Assembly: GCA_004376305.1 (NCBI GenBank)
Contig: SOKD01000241.1
Location: forward strand, 1 to 7,360
Direction of reading: 5' to 3'
Source: Candidatus Cloacimonadota bacterium
GTDB lineage: Bacteria > Hydrothermota > E44-bin80
Length of the DNA stretch: 7,360 nucleotides
The first letter of the stretch is position 1. Each line of letters begins with the position of its first letter. Both the position numbers and the translations under genes were made by a program. The notes under the pieces are model-generated. The model made no database searches, was not told where the DNA came from, and saw only the letters and a list, made by a program, of their open reading frames with translations. Positions 5,740 to 7,360 of this stretch are shown in pieces.

Positions 5740-7360
5740 ATGGATGTAATGGATTTTAGAGAGATCGAAGAGAAATGGCAGAAACGATGGAAGGAAATTG
5801 ACCTCTACAAAACACCCGAGAACCCCGAGAAAAAATTCTATCTCCTTGAAATGTATGCATATCCCTCGGGGGATATCCATATAGGACACTTCCGTAATTA
5901 CGCAATCGGTGATGTTGTCTGGCGATATAAATCAATGCATGGGTATCATATTCTGCATCCTTTCGGCTGGGATGCATTTGGACTTCCTGCCGAGCAGGCA
6001 GCAATAAACAAGCATGCAAGCCCAAAGCAGTGGACAAAGAATAACATTGCTCAGTCAAAGAAGACACTGCAAGGGGTTGGTATCAGCTATGACTGGGAAC
6101 GTGAAATCACAACATGCGAACCAGAGTACTATAAATGGACACAATGGCTTTTCAAGAAACTGTATGAACATGGACTCTGTTACCGGGATAAAGCATATGT
6201 AAATTGGTGCCCTGATTGTAAAACGGTTCTGGCAAATGAACAGGTTATCCAGGGGAGTTGGTGGAGATGTGAGTCTGCTGTTACCAAAAACCAAACGCAA
6301 CAGTGGTTCATAAAAATAACCAGCTAAGCTGAACGACTGCTTGAGGGTATCAATGGACTGGATAACTGGCCTGAAAACGTAAAAGCAATACAGCGAAACT
6401 GGATCGGGAAAAGCGAGGGCTCGGAGATCGTTTTCAAAATCGAGAAACAGAACAAAGAACTTCCCGTTTTTACAACACGTTCCGATACAATCTACGGCGT
6501 AACATTCTTGGTAATTGCCCCGGAACACAAACTCCTGAAGGAAATGCTGCCGCTGATGAAAAACAGGCAACAAGTTGAAGAGTATATCAAAACCTCTCTT
6601 TTGAAGACAGAGATCGAAAGGACAGATACAACAACAGAAAAAGATGGCATTTTTACCGGGCTCTATGCAATTAATCCATTTTCTGATGAAAGGGTGGAGA
6701 TCTGGACTGCGGACTATGTACTCGCATCCTATGGTACGGGTATCGTTATGGGAGTTCCCGCTCATGACCAGAGGGATTTCGAATTTGCCCGAAAATATCA
6801 TATTCCCATAAAGATCGTCATCAATCCTCCAGATAAAACCTTAACGGTTGAAACTATGGAACAGGCATATACCGAAACCGGTATAATGATAAATTCTGAC
6901 CACTTTAATGGAATGGATTCAGATGGGGGAATAGAAGCAACAATAACATATATGACAGAAAAGAAGATAGGAAGGAGGAAGACTGTGTTCCGAATTCGTG
7001 ATTGGCTTATTTCACGACAACGTTACTGGGGCGCTCCAATTCCAATGATACATTGTGACAAATGTGGTATCGTTCCTGTTCATGACACTGATCTCCCGGT
7101 ACAGCTTCCTGATGAATCGAAGGTTGACTTCATTCCCAGGGGCCACTCACCGCTGGCAGATGTTCCGGAATTCTATAATCTGGAATGTCCAAAATGTCGA
7201 GGAAAAGCTCACAGAGACACAGATACTATTGATACATTCCTTGATTCCTCGTGGTATTATCTGAGATATCTCAGCCCTAAAAACAGCAATGAGATATTTC
7301 AGAAGGATGAAGCCGAGAAATGGCTGACTGTTGATCTCTACATTGGTGGTATTGAACACG
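5740..7360 (+). CDS. leuS: Leucyl-tRNA synthetase, interrupted by an in-frame TAA at codon 196; 3' end outside window
   Basis: LeuS charges tRNA-Leu with leucine and edits mischarged products. The frame holds 540 codons before the window ends; family length is about 820-870. Visible parts: class I HIGH motif (47-50), the connective region with GWDAFGLPAEQAAI, a zinc module with Cys157, Cys160 and Cys177, the CP1 editing domain with TRSDT (246-250) and GVPAHDQRDFEFA including Asp343 (Asp345 in E. coli), then RDWLISRQRYWGAPIP and DSSWYYLRY. KMSKS is beyond the end. TAA at 6325-6327 replaces a codon that is Tyr in relatives (ITxYAERLL). The frame then stays open and conserved. One zinc Cys position is Trp174. 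ATG at 5740 has GGGGG 5 nt upstream; Met4 is an alternative start. The break may be an assembly error, a true nonsense mutation or a decaying copy. Confidence 0.93.
6325..6327 (+). other. In-frame TAA inside leuS
   Basis: Codon 196 is TAA. It is flanked in the same frame by QQWFIKITS upstream and AERLLEG with WPENVKAIQRNWIGKSEG downstream, so no frameshift is involved and no bases appear lost. The family residue here is usually Tyr (TAT or TAC), one base away. The next in-frame ATG is at 6544, too far for a natural restart. Confidence 0.92.

Noticed and set aside
6055..6801. Long minus-strand frame (248 codons) opposite leuS
   Set aside because: It lies antisense to strongly conserved leuS sequence and resembles no known protein; it is a shadow frame.

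Overview
The window looks like a piece of chromosome from a diderm (Gram-negative-type) bacterium of moderate to low G+C. The evidence for a diderm is a long YidC (546 residues) with a large periplasmic domain after its first membrane helix. A jag gene within the rpmH-rnpA-yidD-yidC-mnmE cluster is common in Firmicutes, spirochaetes, Thermotogae and some FCB-type phyla. I cannot assign a phylum from the sequence alone; an under-sampled lineage is my best inference. No phage, IS element, CRISPR array or toxin system is visible.

Left part (1-2946, minus strand): a very compact housekeeping operon in the order rpmH, rnpA, yidD, yidC, jag, mnmE (mnmE is cut by the window edge). It starts from a near-consensus promoter (TTGACA, 17 bp, TATTAT). 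Genes overlap or nearly touch: rnpA overlaps rpmH by 59 bp out of frame, yidD and jag start on ATGA overlaps, and mnmE starts inside the end of jag. The products serve ribosome assembly (L34), tRNA 5' processing (RnpA), membrane protein insertion (YidD, YidC), RNA binding (Jag/KhpB) and tRNA wobble modification (MnmE). Jag ends after its KH domain and lacks R3H.

Middle (2947-5371, plus strand): a divergent promoter (TTGACT, 17 bp, TATAAA) lies about 40 bp from the operon promoter and faces glgA, a GT5 glycogen synthase. Its ADP-glucose-binding KTGGL motif reads KTDEL. Two short palindromic repeats with compensatory stem differences follow glgA, then a YigZ/IMPACT family gene.

Right part (5372-7360, plus strand): leuS, leucyl-tRNA synthetase, runs off the window. 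Ahead of it are a consensus-like promoter, a 28-codon reading frame with a cluster of leucine codons, an antiterminator-like hairpin and a strong intrinsic terminator. Together they have the layout of a leucine-sensing leader-peptide attenuator. The leuS frame is broken by one in-frame TAA at codon 196, where relatives have tyrosine, while the reading frame stays open and well conserved for 344 more codons. The attenuator and the interrupted leuS are the two points most worth following.
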